Below are positions 62,413-64,000 of a stretch of DNA of 64,000 nt, in pieces. Below the pieces are notes generated by a model that saw only the letters and a list, made by a program, of their open reading frames with translations, was not told where the DNA came from and ran no database searches. The stretch covers positions 124,001 to 188,000 of the forward strand of contig JAKVPA010000003.1 of NCBI GenBank assembly GCA_022482495.1. Reading direction: 5' to 3'. The translations under genes and the position numbers were made by a program. The stretch comes from Sphaerochaeta sp. (lineage in GTDB: Bacteria; Spirochaetota; Spirochaetia; Sphaerochaetales; Sphaerochaetaceae). Numbering within the stretch: the first letter of the stretch is position 1; each line of letters opens with the position of its first letter.

Positions 62413-64000
62413 CTATTGCAAACTGCTTACGCCTTTGTATGTCAACACCGAATAGTACAGGATCGACAGAACGGAACTCACCAGACCGATGACCGCTACT
62501 GTTGGCGCGAGATCCCTCACAAAGGTATTCTCTTTCACCTTGACGCTGTACTCCTTCCCCACAATCGAATCCGAACGCATCTTGTTTCCACTTCCATCCG
62601 TCACACTGACGGAAATCGGTTTGTAGGCATCCGTGGTGACGCCTCCCGCAAGGGCAATGTAGTAATCCGCCGTCTTGTCCGGGACATACGCGTACGGTAC
62701 CCGGCCGGGTGACCGCCCCGGTGACGGTGACAAAGCGCTGCGCGAACGGAATGATCAGTTGGTCGTTCGTCTGCAAGACCAACGGCTCACTGGTGTCCAT
62801 GCCGGAAAGCATGCTCTTGAGATTCAGCGTCTGTTTTTTCCCGTTGCGAATAAATGACGCGTGCTCATAGTCGCTGGAGGTCATCAACCGTCCCTGCAGG
62901 GAACGAACCATCTGCTGGAGTGTTTCCCCAGGATAGAACTGGTAGAAAATCCGACCACTGGCCTGTCCGACAATCGCCGTTGAGGTTGTGGCGTCATACG
63001 CCTCGTCACTCCGAATGGCGCCTTCAATCGTCACGCTTCCTGTTGTCTGTTCGACAGAATCAACGATTACCTGGTCATAGGAGACAAGTGAACTGTCCCT
63101 TTCCAGAAGATCGACGTACTCGGCGTTCCATTGCGAGGTATTGCCGTCAAACCGTTGAACACGAATCCGCTGGATATCCGCTCCCGGCATCAGGCCACCA
63201 CCATAGGTGGTCACCAGATCCTTCAGGTTCTCACCGGAGAGCAATTGGTAGGTTCCTGGACGGAACACACGGCCGGAAAGCGTCACGATACGATCGGCGC
63301 GCCCCACCGTCACCACATCACCCGCCTTCAGGAGCGGGTCCTGGGTAAGATCGCCTTTGCGAAGCGCCCTATAGAGATCATACTGGCGTTCCGTTCCATC
63401 CAGAGACTTGACAACCACATCTCTGCTGGAAGCGAAATTGGTCGCGTCGGATACCACGGAGGAGAGACGGGACAACCCCCATGCCGGATACGAACCTGTG
63501 GAATTCACCTCACCCTTCACCGTAACAAAGAACGAACCCGTTCCCGTCATCGTCAGTTGGGGATTTGAAAACGCAAAGTATGTCCCCACCAGCGCAAAGA
63601 TTTTTTCTTTCAGTTGGGGCAGCGTCATACCTTTGGCGTCAATTGTCCCCATGGCAGGAATATCCACCGTGTAATTGCTGTCCACCTGAAGATCGGTGAC
63701 GATACGGTTGACACTATCCGTGTAGGAAAGCCGGAACGTGTCCCCCGGGGTAATCGGATATGAAACATCACTGACGGCCATGAGAATCCGCTGCTGCAAT
63801 TCCGTCGCCGTTCCTGAAAAAGTTTGTACGGTCGTTGACAACCCAAGTTGTTCAGAGAAAGTCCCAAATGGTATGATATCCACAGCTGTACCGGTCGTTT
63901 CACTTCCGTACAAAGGAGAACGAACCACCAACCCCACAGGCTGGTTTGCAACGGGGGAGGCTGAAAACAGAGGCACATAGGCCCACATCAAAAACACAGC
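62413..64000 (-). CDS. SLBB-domain polysaccharide export protein (Wza type), partial, with a +1 frameshift
   Basis: Periplasmic or outer-membrane export channel. The 5' end is cut by the window; the visible start is signal-peptide-like (FLMWAYVPLFSASP). The domains are the Poly_export region (PGDTFRLSYTDSVNRI...VDIPAMGTIDAKGMTLPQLKEKI) and two or three SLBB repeats (VKGEVNSTGSYPAWGLSRLSSVV, LSGRVFRPGTYQLLSGENL). The main frame ends at about 62402 after a shift; the next frame continues YVPDKTADYYIALAGGV through a C-terminal membrane helix to 62413. The surplus base lies in 62700-62708, probably CCC at 62700-62702. Partner of the downstream kinase. Confidence 0.83.

Overview
This 64 kb window looks like a chromosomal segment of a spirochaete, most like the Sphaerochaeta group. 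That placement is inferred, not searched. It rests on a moderately high-GC dense chromosome, an RsmA N-terminus of the spirochaete type, a tryptophan-type TrpXYZ ABC transporter, a fused PyrBI, an archaeal/dimeric-type GlyS, and a membrane-bound LuxR protein. I saw no insertion sequence, prophage, integrase or CRISPR array. Nearly all of it is core genome arranged in short operons.

Layout. 1-6.8 kb (minus strand): SMUG-type glycosylase, ispE, tRNA-Gln, rplY, pth, tilS, ftsH and the start of lepA. 6.9-9.8 kb (plus): mtaD and gdhA. 9.85-20.1 kb (minus): tyrS, glyS, gltX, an alpha/beta hydrolase, a membrane LuxR protein, an RloB/RloA-like pair, a PHP phosphatase, cobO and a lipoprotein. 20.2-25.8 kb (plus): a small acidic protein, two TrpX-like binding proteins, their permease and ATPase, and a MATE exporter. 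25.8-29.6 kb (minus): rplU-rpmA-obg-nadD-yqeK-lipoprotein-rsfS. 29.7-35.6 kb: a TetR regulator, then a sugar ABC transporter operon bracketed by two paralogues of the RarA C-terminal domain and facing an AraC regulator. 35.6-42 kb: argS, birA/bioY, cysE, mtaB, tyrA. 42-53.8 kb: pta, MATE, rsmA, comEC, a membrane protein, pgm, gph, rlmI-like, a YkgJ protein, corA with a leader peptide, and an HD protein. 53.8-59.8 kb (minus): a pyrimidine operon pyrBI-pyrE-pyrF-pyrDK-pyrC with an attenuator. 59.9-64 kb (minus): a Wzz/tyrosine kinase and an SLBB polysaccharide export protein running off the edge.

Three cross-cutting patterns matter. First, at least eight conserved genes (ftsH, pth, glyS, the sugar-binding protein, mtaB, corA, the HD gene, the SLBB gene) carry one surplus base each (two in the HD gene), mostly in short G/C runs. 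Removing the extra bases restores whole-codon lengths, so these look like sequencing or assembly errors rather than decay. Second, about ten singly transcribed genes have a -10-like hexamer ending six or seven bases before the ATG and no usable ribosome binding site, which predicts widespread leaderless mRNA. Third, two operons carry leader attenuators: corA, with a 22-residue acidic/proline peptide and competing hairpins, and pyrBI, with a U-rich terminator inside an in-frame leader.

The strongest candidates for undescribed biology are the corA leader, the PHP-RloA-RloB-LuxR operon in which both RloA and RloB lack catalytic residues, and the two RarA-C-like proteins inside a sugar transporter operon.
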